Below, one piece after another: positions 43,550-52,917 of a DNA stretch of 64,000 nucleotides (position 1 is its first letter; every line of letters starts with the position of its first letter). This DNA comes from Polynucleobacter sphagniphilus (lineage in GTDB: Bacteria; Pseudomonadota; Gammaproteobacteria; Burkholderiales; Burkholderiaceae). The notes under the pieces were generated by a model. That model saw only the letters and a list, made by a program, of their open reading frames with translations. It was not told the origin of the DNA and did not search any database. A program made the translations under genes and the position numbers. The stretch spans positions 62,001-126,000 of the forward strand of contig NZ_MPIY01000001.1 of NCBI RefSeq assembly GCF_001953355.1. The letters run 5' to 3'.

Positions 43550-44700
43550 TAGCCGCCAATATAAGACATCTCGACCTTGCGGCCATTGGATATCTTTTCT
43601 TCAGGGTGTGAGCCCCTCATTTCTGAGTAGTTATCCGTGCGCTGTGACCAAGTGCTCATAATGGCATTGGCTATTTCAAGATCTGATTTTCCCGAACGCA
43701 GTAGCGTTTTAAAGTCAAAACCGGAATTGGCAAATAGACAAAGATACATTTGGCCATCAGTGGAAATGCGTGCACGCGTGCATTCATGACAAAAGGTTTG
43801 TGTAACGCTGGAGATCACACCGATCTCTCCAGAACCATCTTGATAGCGCCAGCGTTGCGCCACTTCGCCAGCATAGTTTGCCTCAATGGGTTCAAGCGGG
43901 AAGACGGTATTGATCTGGGCAATCACATCTTTGGATGGAACAACTTGTGCCATATCCCAACCATTTGAACTGCCAACATCCATGAACTCAATAAATCTCA
44001 AAATGATTCCGCTGCCCTTGAAGTGTTTGGCCATTGCCAAAATTTGATGTTCATTGCAGCCCTTCTTAACCACCATATTCACTTTAATGTCGGTGAAGCC
44101 GACATCTTGTGCAGCCAGAATGCCATCTAAAACATCGGTAACAGGAAAATCGACATCATTCATTTTTTTGAAAATGGCATCATCTAAACCATCTAAGCTT
44201 ACGGTGATTCTGTGCAGCCCTGCTGCTTTTAAAGCCGCAGCTTTTTTTCGTAAGATGCTGCCATTGGTTGTCAGCGTCAGATCAAGCTGTTTGCCTGATG
44301 GCGTGCGAATCTTTGCCAACATCGCTATCAGTACCTCGAGGTTCTTACGAAGTAAAGGCTCGCCGCCAGTAAGGCGAATCTTTTCGATGCCAGTAGTGGC
44401 AAAAATAGTGCTGAGCCGCGTGATTTCCTCAAAGCTCAATAATTCTTGATGAGAAAGATAGGGGTAGTTCTGATCAAAGATCTCTTTGGGCATGCAATAG
44501 GTGCAGCGAAAGTTGCAGCGATCGGTTACAGAGATGCGTAGATCACGTAGCGGTCTGCCGCGAGTATCTTGAGTGAGGTTACTTGTGGGAAGGAGTGCGG
44601 TTGGAATGGACGGCACAAGACCTGCACCTTCAGCAATTCGTATTGGGATTACTTTTTCAACCATGGGTGAATTATGGCTGTGAATGAATGTTTCTGCCAA
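43549..44700 (-). CDS. moaA: GTP 3',8-cyclase (radical SAM)
   Basis: [54 protein letters not shown]. Confidence 0.97.
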   Translation of the reverse strand: MAETFIHSHNSPMVEKVIPIRIAEGAGLVPSIPTALLPTSNLTQDTRGRPLRDLRISVTDRCNFRCTYCMPKEIFDQNYPYLSHQELLSFEEITRLSTIFATTGIEKIRLTGGEPLLRKNLEVLIAMLAKIRTPSGKQLDLTLTTNGSILRKKAAALKAAGLHRITVSLDGLDDAIFKKMNDVDFPVTDVLDGILAAQDVGFTDIKVNMVVKKGCNEHQILAMAKHFKGSGIILRFIEFMDVGSSNGWDMAQVVPSKDVIAQINTVFPLEPIEANYAGEVAQRWRYQDGSGEIGVISSVTQTFCHECTRARISTDGQMYLCLFANSGFDFKTLLRSGKSDLEIANAIMSTWSQRTDNYSEMRGSHPEEKISNGRKVEMSYIGG

Positions 44701-44745
44701 ACCGCCATAAATCCTTTTGAGATCTATGGCAGCCTGGAGAAAAGT

Positions 44746-47382
44746 TTAAATAGTTTTTTCTTGCCCGCCGGTTTCAACAAGAACCATTGGACCTTCTGGC
44801 AGGCTAGCAGCCGGTTTGGGGGCTCTTCCTAAGTTCAGAGAGATTGGCTCTGCACTAATCTGATTCTGAGCTTCAGCATGCTTATTCGCATCGGTAGCAA
44901 CCCAAACCATGCCCGCTGATTGAACAACATGATGCAAAGGAGTTTCCTCAAGCGCCTGGAAGGACACCTTTGGAAGCTCTGGCGCTGGTTTAGCGGCCAC
45001 TTCAATTGGTGCTATTGCGTCCACTACTTGGGCTGGTGCTGTAGCTGTTTCAGTTGGGCGATTGTTTTGACGGGGCGCGCGTGGCGCTCTTTCAATTTTT
45101 GGCTCAATCGCGGGCGTGCTGACATGAAAGCTCTGCACAATATCTTTGATTGGCATAACAGAGGATGCACCCGACATTCCGGCAGGAGGTCCTGAGAAGC
45201 TTGGCGCTACAGCATTGCTAGGCGCTGTAGCTACATTCTCGTTGCTCGCATCTGTGTTGCCTTCGGTGCGCTCACCACGTTCGCGTTGACCACGTCCACG
45301 ACCACGACGATTGCGTCCACGACCACGACGCTCTTCTCCCTCGGCTGTTACTGGAGTTGCTTCGTTTGCTGGCGCAGCTTGTGTTGCTGGTGTCACTACT
45401 GCTGGCTGTTCTGGCTTTGGATTATTGCGGTTACCTTGGTTGCGGTTGCCATTGCGGTTGCGACCTTCTTGGCGAGCTTTGCCTTCAGTATTCGCAGCAG
45501 CTCCCTCAGCATGATTGGATGTGCCCTCTGCGTTGGCAGCTGGACGATCACCACGATCATTGCGTTCGCCGCGACGACCACGATTCCGATTGCGATCGCC
45601 GTTGCGGTTACTTTGGTTGCGACCACGGGGCGCGCTTGGGGCTGGTTTTGCTTCTTCCTCAGGAGCAGAGACAAAGAGGCGCTTGATAAAGCCAAATAGA
45701 CCACCAGAGCTTGCAGCGCTAGCTTTAGGTGCAGTACGGGCTGGGCGTGGCTGGCTTACTGGAGCAGGTTGATTGGGAGTAATTCCTTTAACAGCTGCCT
45801 CAGGGCGAGCTTTTAATTCTGCATCTTTGCGACTAACGGTAGTGTCAGTTTCCAATTCACGTGCAGCTTCTTCCGCCATCACATAGCTTGCCTTTTGGTC
45901 ATCCAAACGAGGATCATCATGGCGCAAGCGCTCGAGTTTGTAGTGTGGTGTTTCCAAATGCTTATTTGGGACCATCAACACATTCACTTTGAAGCGAGTT
46001 TCAATTTTAATTACTTCAGCGCGCTTCTCATTTAACAAGAATGCAGCGACTTCAACTGGTACTTGCGTATGAATCGCGGCAGTGTTCTCTTTCATTGCTT
46101 CTTCTTGGATGATGCGCAAGACTTGCAATGCGGACGACTCAGTATCACGAATATGGCCTGTGCCATTACAGCGAGGGCAAGTCACATGACTGCCTTCAGA
46201 CAGGGCGGGGCGCAAACGTTGGCGCGACATTTCCATCAGGCCAAATTTGGAGATCTTGCCCATTTGTACACGTGCACGATCATGGCGCAAAGCATCGCGC
46301 AAACGATTCTCAACGTCTTTCTGTGCCTTGCTTGACTCCATATCGATGAAGTCAATGACAATCAAGCCACCCAAGTCACGCAAACGCGCTTGACGAGCAA
46401 TCTCATCGGCAGCTTCTAAGTTGGTACGGGTGGCCGTTTCTTCAATATCAGAGCCGCGGGTAGCTCGTGCAGAGTTGACGTCAACTGAAACCAAGGCTTC
46501 GGTGTGGTCGATCACAATCGCACCGCCAGATGGCAATGGCACGGTGCGGGAATAGGCGGTTTCTATCTGATGTTCAATCTGAAAGCGAGAGAACAAAGGC
46601 ACATCATCTTGATAACGCTTTACTCGGGAGAGGTTGTCTGGCATTACTACAGACATAAATGCCTGAGCTTGCTCGTAAATGTCATCGGTATCGATCAAAA
46701 TCTCGCCGATATCAGGCTGGAAATAATCGCGGATTGCGCGAATAACCAAGCTTGATTCAAGATAAATCAATAAAGGAGCTGAGTTGCCTTTGGCTGCTTC
46801 ATCAATTGCACCCCAAAGTTGCATTAAGTAGCTTAAGTCCCACTGTAATTCAGTGGCATCACGACCAATACCGGCGGTACGGGCAATAATGCTCATGCCA
46901 TCGGGCACCTCTAATTGAGCCATTGCTTCACGCAGCTCTTGGCGATCTTCACCTTCAATGCGACGCGAAACACCGCCTCCACGTGGGTTATTGGGCATCA
47001 ATACCAAATATCGACCAGCCAAGGAGATAAATGAAGTTAAAGCCGCGCCTTTTTGGCCGCGCTCTTCTTTTTCTACTTGAACAATAATTTCTTGCCCTTC
47101 GCGCAAGGCATCTTTAATGGACGCATTGCGAACATCGATACCTTCTTTGAAATAAGTACGGGCTACTTCTTTAAATGGCAGGAAGCCGTGGCGTTCCTCA
47201 CCATAATTTACAAAGCACGCTTCAAGCGAAGGCTCAATGCGGGTAATAACACCTTTGTAAATGTTGCCTTTACGCTGTTCGCGTCCGGCAGCTTCGATAT
47301 CAATATCGATGAGTTTTTGACCATCGACGATGGCAACTCGCAACTCTTCTTGTTGAGTTGCATTGAATAACATGCGTTTCAT
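44746..47382 (-). CDS. rne: ribonuclease E
   Basis: MKRMLFNATQQEELRVAIVDGQKLIDIDIEAAGREQRKGNIYKGVITRIEPSLEACFVNYG; zinc-link TCPRCNGTG; Arg/Asn/Gly-rich C-terminal half. Confidence 0.97.
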   Translation of the reverse strand: MKRMLFNATQQEELRVAIVDGQKLIDIDIEAAGREQRKGNIYKGVITRIEPSLEACFVNYGEERHGFLPFKEVARTYFKEGIDVRNASIKDALREGQEIIVQVEKEERGQKGAALTSFISLAGRYLVLMPNNPRGGGVSRRIEGEDRQELREAMAQLEVPDGMSIIARTAGIGRDATELQWDLSYLMQLWGAIDEAAKGNSAPLLIYLESSLVIRAIRDYFQPDIGEILIDTDDIYEQAQAFMSVVMPDNLSRVKRYQDDVPLFSRFQIEHQIETAYSRTVPLPSGGAIVIDHTEALVSVDVNSARATRGSDIEETATRTNLEAADEIARQARLRDLGGLIVIDFIDMESSKAQKDVENRLRDALRHDRARVQMGKISKFGLMEMSRQRLRPALSEGSHVTCPRCNGTGHIRDTESSALQVLRIIQEEAMKENTAAIHTQVPVEVAAFLLNEKRAEVIKIETRFKVNVLMVPNKHLETPHYKLERLRHDDPRLDDQKASYVMAEEAARELETDTTVSRKDAELKARPEAAVKGITPNQPAPVSQPRPARTAPKASAASSGGLFGFIKRLFVSAPEEEAKPAPSAPRGRNQSNRNGDRNRNRGRRGERNDRGDRPAANAEGTSNHAEGAAANTEGKARQEGRNRNGNRNQGNRNNPKPEQPAVVTPATQAAPANEATPVTAEGEERRGRGRNRRGRGRGQRERGERTEGNTDASNENVATAPSNAVAPSFSGPPAGMSGASSVMPIKDIVQSFHVSTPAIEPKIERAPRAPRQNNRPTETATAPAQVVDAIAPIEVAAKPAPELPKVSFQALEETPLHHVVQSAGMVWVATDANKHAEAQNQISAEPISLNLGRAPKPAASLPEGPMVLVETGGQEKTI

Positions 47383-47757
47383 AACACTCTCCTATGGGGG
47401 AGGGTGTCGCTGCGGCGGTGCGTTAGGGGACAGGTTAGATCGCTTAAGGCAGGGCCCATGGGCGAATGGTGAGTGTGGGTCAAGCTAATCTGGGCATATC
47501 TTGCCCAGTCCACCAAGTTCAATGTTTGTTAAACCGGTGCCACACTTGACGATCGCCGCAGAGACCTCCTTTAGGTCATCAATGCAGGCGCTCGCCTGAA
47601 AACTGTCTTCTAATCGCGGGTCGCGGCATACGGCACACCAACCCTGCGCCTCATTACAACGGGGGAGGGGCAACCCCGGGAGTCTATTAAGGGCGACTCC
47701 AAGCTCCACGATTCAAACCTGACTTCAGGTTGGGATCAAGCTAATAAATTAGCTAGA
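47383..47757 (-). promoter_or_regulatory. long structured 5' leader upstream of rne
   Basis: At least five perfect-arm hairpins between a TATAAT box and the rne start: 47490-47508, GACCT/AGGTC, CAGGCG/CGCCTG, 47717-47730 and 47739-47754. Confidence 0.6.
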
Positions 47758-47763
47758 GCGTTG

Positions 47764-47769
47764 ATTATA
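47764..47769 (-). promoter_or_regulatory. candidate -10 box (TATAAT) of the rne promoter
   Basis: Reverse complement of attata; no well-spaced consensus -35. Confidence 0.45.
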
Positions 47770-47835
47770 CGGCACAAGTTGAATGACAATGGGGTATTGT
47801 TAAGTCCCTCGCCGAGGTGGCGAGAGAGATAAACT

Positions 47836-48849
47836 ATGAAATCAACACCCATTCCGAAGACCCCACAGCCAAAAACAGCCATACCTGCATCCGTTCATTT
47901 GCAGACGATTGGTCCCGAGGAGGCTGGGCAGCGCTTAGATAACTATCTTCTTCGCTGGGCCAAAGGGGTTCCCAAGAGCCACGTATACCGGATTATTCGT
48001 TCTGGCGAGGTGCGGGTCAATAAGAAGCGGGCTGAGCCGACTACTCGCTTGATTGAGGGGGACGTGGTCCGTTTACCGCCCGTTCGCTTGGCTGAACCAG
48101 CTCAGATGGCGGCAGTCAATACAGCTCAAACCAAGTCACGTGCCCGGGGTTATTCAGACAAAATGCCCATTTTGTTTGAAGACGAGGCGCTCTTAATCGT
48201 CGATAAACCACCGGGTTTGGCGGTTCATGGTGGTTCCGGGATTGCGTTGGGGGTGATTGAGACCCTGCGAATCACTCGCCCAGAGCTCAAGTTCTTGGAG
48301 TTGGTGCATCGTTTAGACCGAGACACCTCCGGGGTCTTGCTGTTAGCTAAGAAAAGAAGTGCTTTGGTTGAATTACATCGTCAAATCCGCGAAGGTCAGA
48401 CCGATAAGCGCTATTACTTGATTGCACATGGTGAAATTGTCCAGACTGCAGGGGTAATGCAGTTGAAATTTCCTCTCCATAAATACCTACTCCCTAACGG
48501 TGAGCGCCGTGTGCGGGTGGATCCGGATGGATTGCCTAGCCACACTGCCTTGCGGATCAGCAAAATCATGAAACAGGGCGACCTTGCTATTACTTTGGCA
48601 GAGGCGCAATTGAAAACAGGCCGTACCCACCAGATTCGGGTGCATTTGCAAAAATTAGGCCACGCCATTCTGGGCGACGATAAGTATGGTTTTGAGGATG
48701 AAGATAAGAAAGTAAAGTCCAAGCGCCTCTATTTGCATGCGCATTTGGCTGGGTTTACCCATCCAAGAACTGGTGAAAAAATGCGCATTGAATCACCTTT
48801 GCCGGACGAATTTACTGCCTTGATGAGTCGTTTTGAGTCACACGAGTAA
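47836..48849 (+). CDS. rluC: 23S rRNA pseudouridine synthase, RluC type
   Basis: S4-like N-terminus, HRLDRDTSGVLLLAKKRSAL, KTGRTHQIRVHLQKLGHAILGDDKYG; divergent from rne. Confidence 0.94.
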   Translation: MKSTPIPKTPQPKTAIPASVHLQTIGPEEAGQRLDNYLLRWAKGVPKSHVYRIIRSGEVRVNKKRAEPTTRLIEGDVVRLPPVRLAEPAQMAAVNTAQTKSRARGYSDKMPILFEDEALLIVDKPPGLAVHGGSGIALGVIETLRITRPELKFLELVHRLDRDTSGVLLLAKKRSALVELHRQIREGQTDKRYYLIAHGEIVQTAGVMQLKFPLHKYLLPNGERRVRVDPDGLPSHTALRISKIMKQGDLAITLAEAQLKTGRTHQIRVHLQKLGHAILGDDKYGFEDEDKKVKSKRLYLHAHLAGFTHPRTGEKMRIESPLPDEFTALMSRFESHE

Positions 48850-48864
48850 CGTAGTATTGCCACC

Positions 48865-49545
48865 ATGAATGTAGATAAAAAGCTCGCTAGACGCTACGAC
48901 CTGATTGTTTGGGATTGGGATGGCACCATCATGGATTCCACCCCAACGATTGTTCAGTGTATTCAGCAGGCCTGTCGTGATTTGGGTTTTAAAGAGCCCG
49001 ATGATTCTCTGGCGAGCTCCGTCATTGGTTTAGGTATTCATGATTCTTTACGTCGTGCAGTTCCTTGGATTGAACCCGCGCATTTTTCTAAATTGACTGA
49101 ACGTTTTCGTTATCACTATTTAGCTAAAGACCATGAGCTCCATTTATTTAAGGGCGTTCGCGATTTGCTAGAAAAATTACGTGCAGATGGTTATCTATTG
49201 GGAGTAGCTACCGGTAAATCACGCGTTGGTTTGGACCGCTCTTTGCAGCACCATCAGTTAGAGCATCTCTTCCATGAGACACGTACAGCAGATGAATCCT
49301 TTTCTAAGCCTCATCCTGGCATGTTGTTAGAGTTATCCGATGCTCTCCAAGTGCCAATGCGTCGCATGCTGATGATCGGTGATACCACGCATGACTTAGA
49401 CATGGCAGTCAATGCTGGGGTGGATGCGGTTGCGGTGACCTATGGCGCACATCCACCGGATACCTTGAAAGAATCTACGTCACTTGCACATGTGGATGAT
49501 GTGCCTCAGTTAGCGCAGTGGCTTGATACCAATTTAGTTATATAA
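48865..49545 (+). CDS. HAD-family hydrolase (phosphoglycolate phosphatase-like paralogue)
   Basis: IVWDWDGTIMDSTPTIVQC, MIGDTTHDLDMAVNAGVDAVAVTYGAH. Confidence 0.9.
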   Translation: MNVDKKLARRYDLIVWDWDGTIMDSTPTIVQCIQQACRDLGFKEPDDSLASSVIGLGIHDSLRRAVPWIEPAHFSKLTERFRYHYLAKDHELHLFKGVRDLLEKLRADGYLLGVATGKSRVGLDRSLQHHQLEHLFHETRTADESFSKPHPGMLLELSDALQVPMRRMLMIGDTTHDLDMAVNAGVDAVAVTYGAHPPDTLKESTSLAHVDDVPQLAQWLDTNLVI

Positions 49546-49562
49546 GAACTGGGTTAAATGAA

Positions 49563-50525
49563 ATGAGCGATATGAATCGTAATAACAATGACAGTGCAAA
49601 TTGGGAGCGCCAAGCACTAGAGCACTTATTGCTTGAGAACTTAAAAGAGACGCGTAAAGCACGCCGCTGGAAAGCGGTATTTCGGGTGCTCACATTACTG
49701 ATTTTTATTGGAATTGTGTTGGCGGTTTTTGATTTTCATTTGCCAGGCGGTAGCATGAGTGTTGAAAGACACACTGCATTAGTTACGCTTGAGGGTGAAA
49801 TCGCTGCAGGTTCAATGGCTAATGCCATGGACATTAATTCATCGCTTGATGCTGCTTTTGAGAATGAGCATAGTGCGGGTGTGATTTTGCAAATCAATAG
49901 CCCAGGCGGCTCGCCAGTCCAAGCCGGCATGATTAATGATGAAATTCATCGCTTACGCAAGCTTTATCCAAGTAAGCCTTTTTATGTAGTAGTTGAGGAT
50001 ATCTGTGCCTCAGGTGGATATTACGTCGCTGTTGCTGCCGATCAAATTTTGGTTGATAAGGCAAGTCTGGTTGGCTCGATTGGTGTGATTATGGAAGGCT
50101 TTGGTTTTACTGGCTTAATGGATAAATTAGGTGTCACACGCCGCATGATCACAGCGGGTTCCAATAAGGGCATGATGGATCCATTCTCTAAAGAAAATCC
50201 TCAGCAAGTAGTCATGATGAAAAATATGATTGATGAAATTCATCAACAATTTATCGCCGTTGTAAAAGAAGGGCGCGGAGCACGACTCAAAGATGTGCCT
50301 GATTTATTTTCTGGTCGAGTTTGGACTGGTGAGCAAGCCGTCAAAATTGGTTTGGCTGATGGTTATGGCACAGTAGATTCAGTTGCCCGTGACGTCTTTA
50401 AAGCACCAAGCGTGCTTGATTACACAGTGAAAGAAAATTTTGCTGAGCGCGTAGCAAAACGCTTCGGAGCTGAAGCAGGAAATGCGGCCGGTAAAGCCTT
50501 GCTGAAAACTCCCGACCTCAGATAA
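49563..50525 (+). CDS. S49-family signal peptide peptidase (SppA-like)
   Basis: INSPGGSPVQAGMI, DICASGGYYVAVAADQILVDKASLVGSIGVI; N-terminal TM. Confidence 0.93.
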   Translation: MSDMNRNNNDSANWERQALEHLLLENLKETRKARRWKAVFRVLTLLIFIGIVLAVFDFHLPGGSMSVERHTALVTLEGEIAAGSMANAMDINSSLDAAFENEHSAGVILQINSPGGSPVQAGMINDEIHRLRKLYPSKPFYVVVEDICASGGYYVAVAADQILVDKASLVGSIGVIMEGFGFTGLMDKLGVTRRMITAGSNKGMMDPFSKENPQQVVMMKNMIDEIHQQFIAVVKEGRGARLKDVPDLFSGRVWTGEQAVKIGLADGYGTVDSVARDVFKAPSVLDYTVKENFAERVAKRFGAEAGNAAGKALLKTPDLR

Positions 50526-50539
50526 GTTTGCTTTGTAAA

Positions 50540-51313
50540 TTAGCCCAACAACAGAAATACAGTTGGTCTATTTTGCAGGCCTACACACGCAGCTTCATTA
50601 GGGTAACGTTTGCGCCACTCGGCAATAGTCAGAGTGGTAGTCATCTCTGATTTGAGACTCAGGTCTACTCCAAGGCAAAGTAGTGTTTGCGGAGCAAGGG
50701 CGCTCAGGCAGGCCATCAGCATGGCGGTATTGCGATACGGTGTTTCAATCCAGATTTGTGTTTGCTTTAATTTGCGCGACTCAATCTCTAGTTGCTTAAG
50801 GCGGTTAATTCTTTCCTGAGCATCATGGGGAATGTAGCCTTGAAATGCAAAACGTTGCCCATTTAAGCCGCTGGCCATGAGCCCCAGTAAGATTGAGCTT
50901 GGCCCAACCATGGGCCTTACTTTTGCTCCCAGTTGATGTGCAGCCAATACCAGTTCAGCGCCTGGATCAGCCACTCCCGGGACACCTGCTTCCGACATCA
51001 GCCCCACGTCATGACCCGCCAGCAAGGGCTTTAGAAGTTCGCTAGGTTTGACTGCATCACCATACTTTGCGTTACGCGTTGCACCACGCCACTCGCTCAT
51101 TTGCATGGTTTGAATCGAGCACGCCAAAGGGGAGATAGTGTCAACTGCTTTTAAAAAGGCGCGCGCTGTTTTAGCATCTTCCACAATCCAATGAGTCAAT
51201 TTAGCTGTTTGCAAAATTGTTTCATTAGGCAGAACCCAGGGCAATTGCTCCACTCGAGAATCCTCTCCCAAGGTGTTGGGAATTAAATATAAGGTTCCAA
51301 GTGAATGACTCAT
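50540..51313 (-). CDS. SAM-dependent methyltransferase, RsmI/tetrapyrrole-methylase superfamily
   Basis: GTLYLIPNTLGE, GLMSEAGVPGVADPGAELVLAAHQLGAKVRPMVGPSSILLGLMASGLNGQRFAFQGYIP. Confidence 0.88.
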   Translation of the reverse strand: MSHSLGTLYLIPNTLGEDSRVEQLPWVLPNETILQTAKLTHWIVEDAKTARAFLKAVDTISPLACSIQTMQMSEWRGATRNAKYGDAVKPSELLKPLLAGHDVGLMSEAGVPGVADPGAELVLAAHQLGAKVRPMVGPSSILLGLMASGLNGQRFAFQGYIPHDAQERINRLKQLEIESRKLKQTQIWIETPYRNTAMLMACLSALAPQTLLCLGVDLSLKSEMTTTLTIAEWRKRYPNEAACVGLQNRPTVFLLLG

Positions 51314-51957
51314 GAATTTGTTTCTATATTGGATTTTTTAGGCGGAATGGAAAATCCCGCATTACGTAATAAACCACTTAAAGCAATCAGGGGCAAGCCA
51401 ATGAGCGCCGTCGGGTCATCACTCTTAATGGACTCCAGCAGGGAAATTCCCAAGCCTTCTGATTTGGCGCTACCAGCGCAATCATAAGGCTGCTCTGTTA
51501 GCAGGTAGGATTGCAAAACATCATCCGGTAGTTTGCGAAATGTGACTGCAGTTGGCACGCATAAGGTGGTGTGCTGATCACCTTTCATTAAACATAAGGC
51601 TGTTTGAAAAGTCACATCCGAGCCACGCATAAGTTGTAATTGCGCCATAGCCCTCTCAAAATTGCCTGGCTTGCCAATTGCGGCGCCACAAAGATCAGCC
51701 ACCTGATCCGATCCTATCACCCAGGCATCCGGATGTGATTGCGAAACGGCTGCTGCCTTAGCTGTTGCAAGGCGCATCGCTAAAGCTAGGGTGCTTTCCC
51801 CGGGTAGCGGGGTTTCGTCAACCTTTGGTGAGATCACTTCAAAAGTAATGCCAAGACGGCTGAGTAGTTCCCGGCGATAAACCGATGTGGAGGCCAAAAT
51901 GAGCTTGGTTTGAGAGGAATTGGGCATAACAACTTCGACTTTCTTAGGTGGCTTCAT
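51310..51957 (-). CDS. Maf-like nucleotide pyrophosphatase
   Basis: LILASTSVYRRELLSRLGITFEVISPKVDE, VIGSDQVADL. Confidence 0.94.
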   Translation of the reverse strand: MKPPKKVEVVMPNSSQTKLILASTSVYRRELLSRLGITFEVISPKVDETPLPGESTLALAMRLATAKAAAVSQSHPDAWVIGSDQVADLCGAAIGKPGNFERAMAQLQLMRGSDVTFQTALCLMKGDQHTTLCVPTAVTFRKLPDDVLQSYLLTEQPYDCAGSAKSEGLGISLLESIKSDDPTALIGLPLIALSGLLRNAGFSIPPKKSNIETNS

Positions 51958-51970
51958 TTAGACTAATGTC

Positions 51971-52552
51971 ATGAATCGTAATCAAGTTTTACCTCAAGTT
52001 GCACTTCCAGCCGATCCAGGCGCTTTGCGAAGGGTCGATCTTTCGTCCTCTCAAGCCTATCGAGGCGAGGGTTTCTTGGCAATTTCAATGCTGGCAAGGC
52101 TGGCACAAGAGGTTTCTACGATTGACTCTAAAGACGGAGTTAAATGGGAGGCGGAAACGTATTTTGAGGATTCTCCTGGGGAAGAGCCTAAGCAGTACCT
52201 CAATTTAGCTCTAAAAGGGCATCTCCATCTGCTGTGCCAGCGTTGTTTGCAGGATTACCCTCTCGAGTTAACTGAAAAGCGGCAATTTGCCTTGGTGGCT
52301 AGTGAAGAGGAGGCAGATGAATACCCAATGGACGATGACCTACTGGAGCCTTTGGTAGCTAGTCAGCATTTTGACCTTCTGGGAACGATTGAGGATGAGA
52401 TTTTGTTATCTTTACCCTTAATTCCCAAGCATTTGGATGGCCAATGTGAGGCATATATCACGACATTTGGCGATGAGGAGCTAGATTTGGAAGCATCCGA
52501 AAAGCCAGAAAATCCTTTTAACATATTGAAAGATATAAAGAAAAACAAATAA
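51971..52552 (+). CDS. YceD/DUF177 family protein
   Basis: LCQRCLQDYPLEL motif; immediately upstream of rpmF. Confidence 0.9.
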   Translation: MNRNQVLPQVALPADPGALRRVDLSSSQAYRGEGFLAISMLARLAQEVSTIDSKDGVKWEAETYFEDSPGEEPKQYLNLALKGHLHLLCQRCLQDYPLELTEKRQFALVASEEEADEYPMDDDLLEPLVASQHFDLLGTIEDEILLSLPLIPKHLDGQCEAYITTFGDEELDLEASEKPENPFNILKDIKKNK

Positions 52553-52622
52553 ACCGCCTTTTCCGCCTGGCGGGGTGTCAAATCTATTTCAACAGTAAAT
52601 CAAGCGCTTAGCGAGTTTTTCA

Positions 52623-52631
52623 TGCTAGAAT
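52623..52631 (+). promoter_or_regulatory. candidate extended -10 promoter for rpmF-plsX-fab
   Basis: TGCTAGAAT just upstream of rpmF; -35 weak. Confidence 0.35.
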
Positions 52632-52654
52632 ATTGCCTTGCTTAGGAGTTCAAT

Positions 52655-52834
52655 ATGGCCGTCCAACAGAATAAAAAATCACCTTCAAAACGTGGCATGC
52701 ACCGTGCACACGACTTTTTAAATGCACCTGCTACGGCTGTTGAAGCCACAACTGGTGAGGCTCATTTGCGCCACCACATTTCACCTAACGGTTACTATCG
52801 TGGCCGTAAAGTTGTTAAAACTAAAAACGACTAA
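52655..52834 (+). CDS. rpmF: 50S ribosomal protein L32
   Basis: 59-aa ORF absent from the supplied track: [59 protein letters not shown]. Confidence 0.96.
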   Translation: MAVQQNKKSPSKRGMHRAHDFLNAPATAVEATTGEAHLRHHISPNGYYRGRKVVKTKND

Positions 52835-52855
52835 TCCCTTAGTCTAAAAAGATCG

Positions 52856-52883
52856 AAGCGGCTCCCGAAAAGGCCGCTTTTTT
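52856..52883 (+). terminator. terminator/attenuator between rpmF and plsX
   Basis: AAGCGGC ... GCCGCTT followed by TTTT. Confidence 0.7.
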
Positions 52884-52917
52884 CTTGGATAAATCACTTG
52901 CAGCAGCCAAAGATTTT

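Noticed and set aside
45240-45640. CRISPR-like short repeats (ccacgaccacgacg, ttgcggttacc)
   Set aside because: Irregular, no constant repeat/spacer lengths; low-complexity rne coding sequence.
45286-45699. Antisense ORFs over the rne tail (T- and W-rich translations)
   Set aside because: Arise from the repetitive Arg/Asn/Gly codons of RNase E on the other strand.
274-49545. Two HAD phosphatases (274-960 and 48865-49545) as a possible duplication event
   Set aside because: Divergent sequences in separate contexts; ordinary paralogues of a large family.
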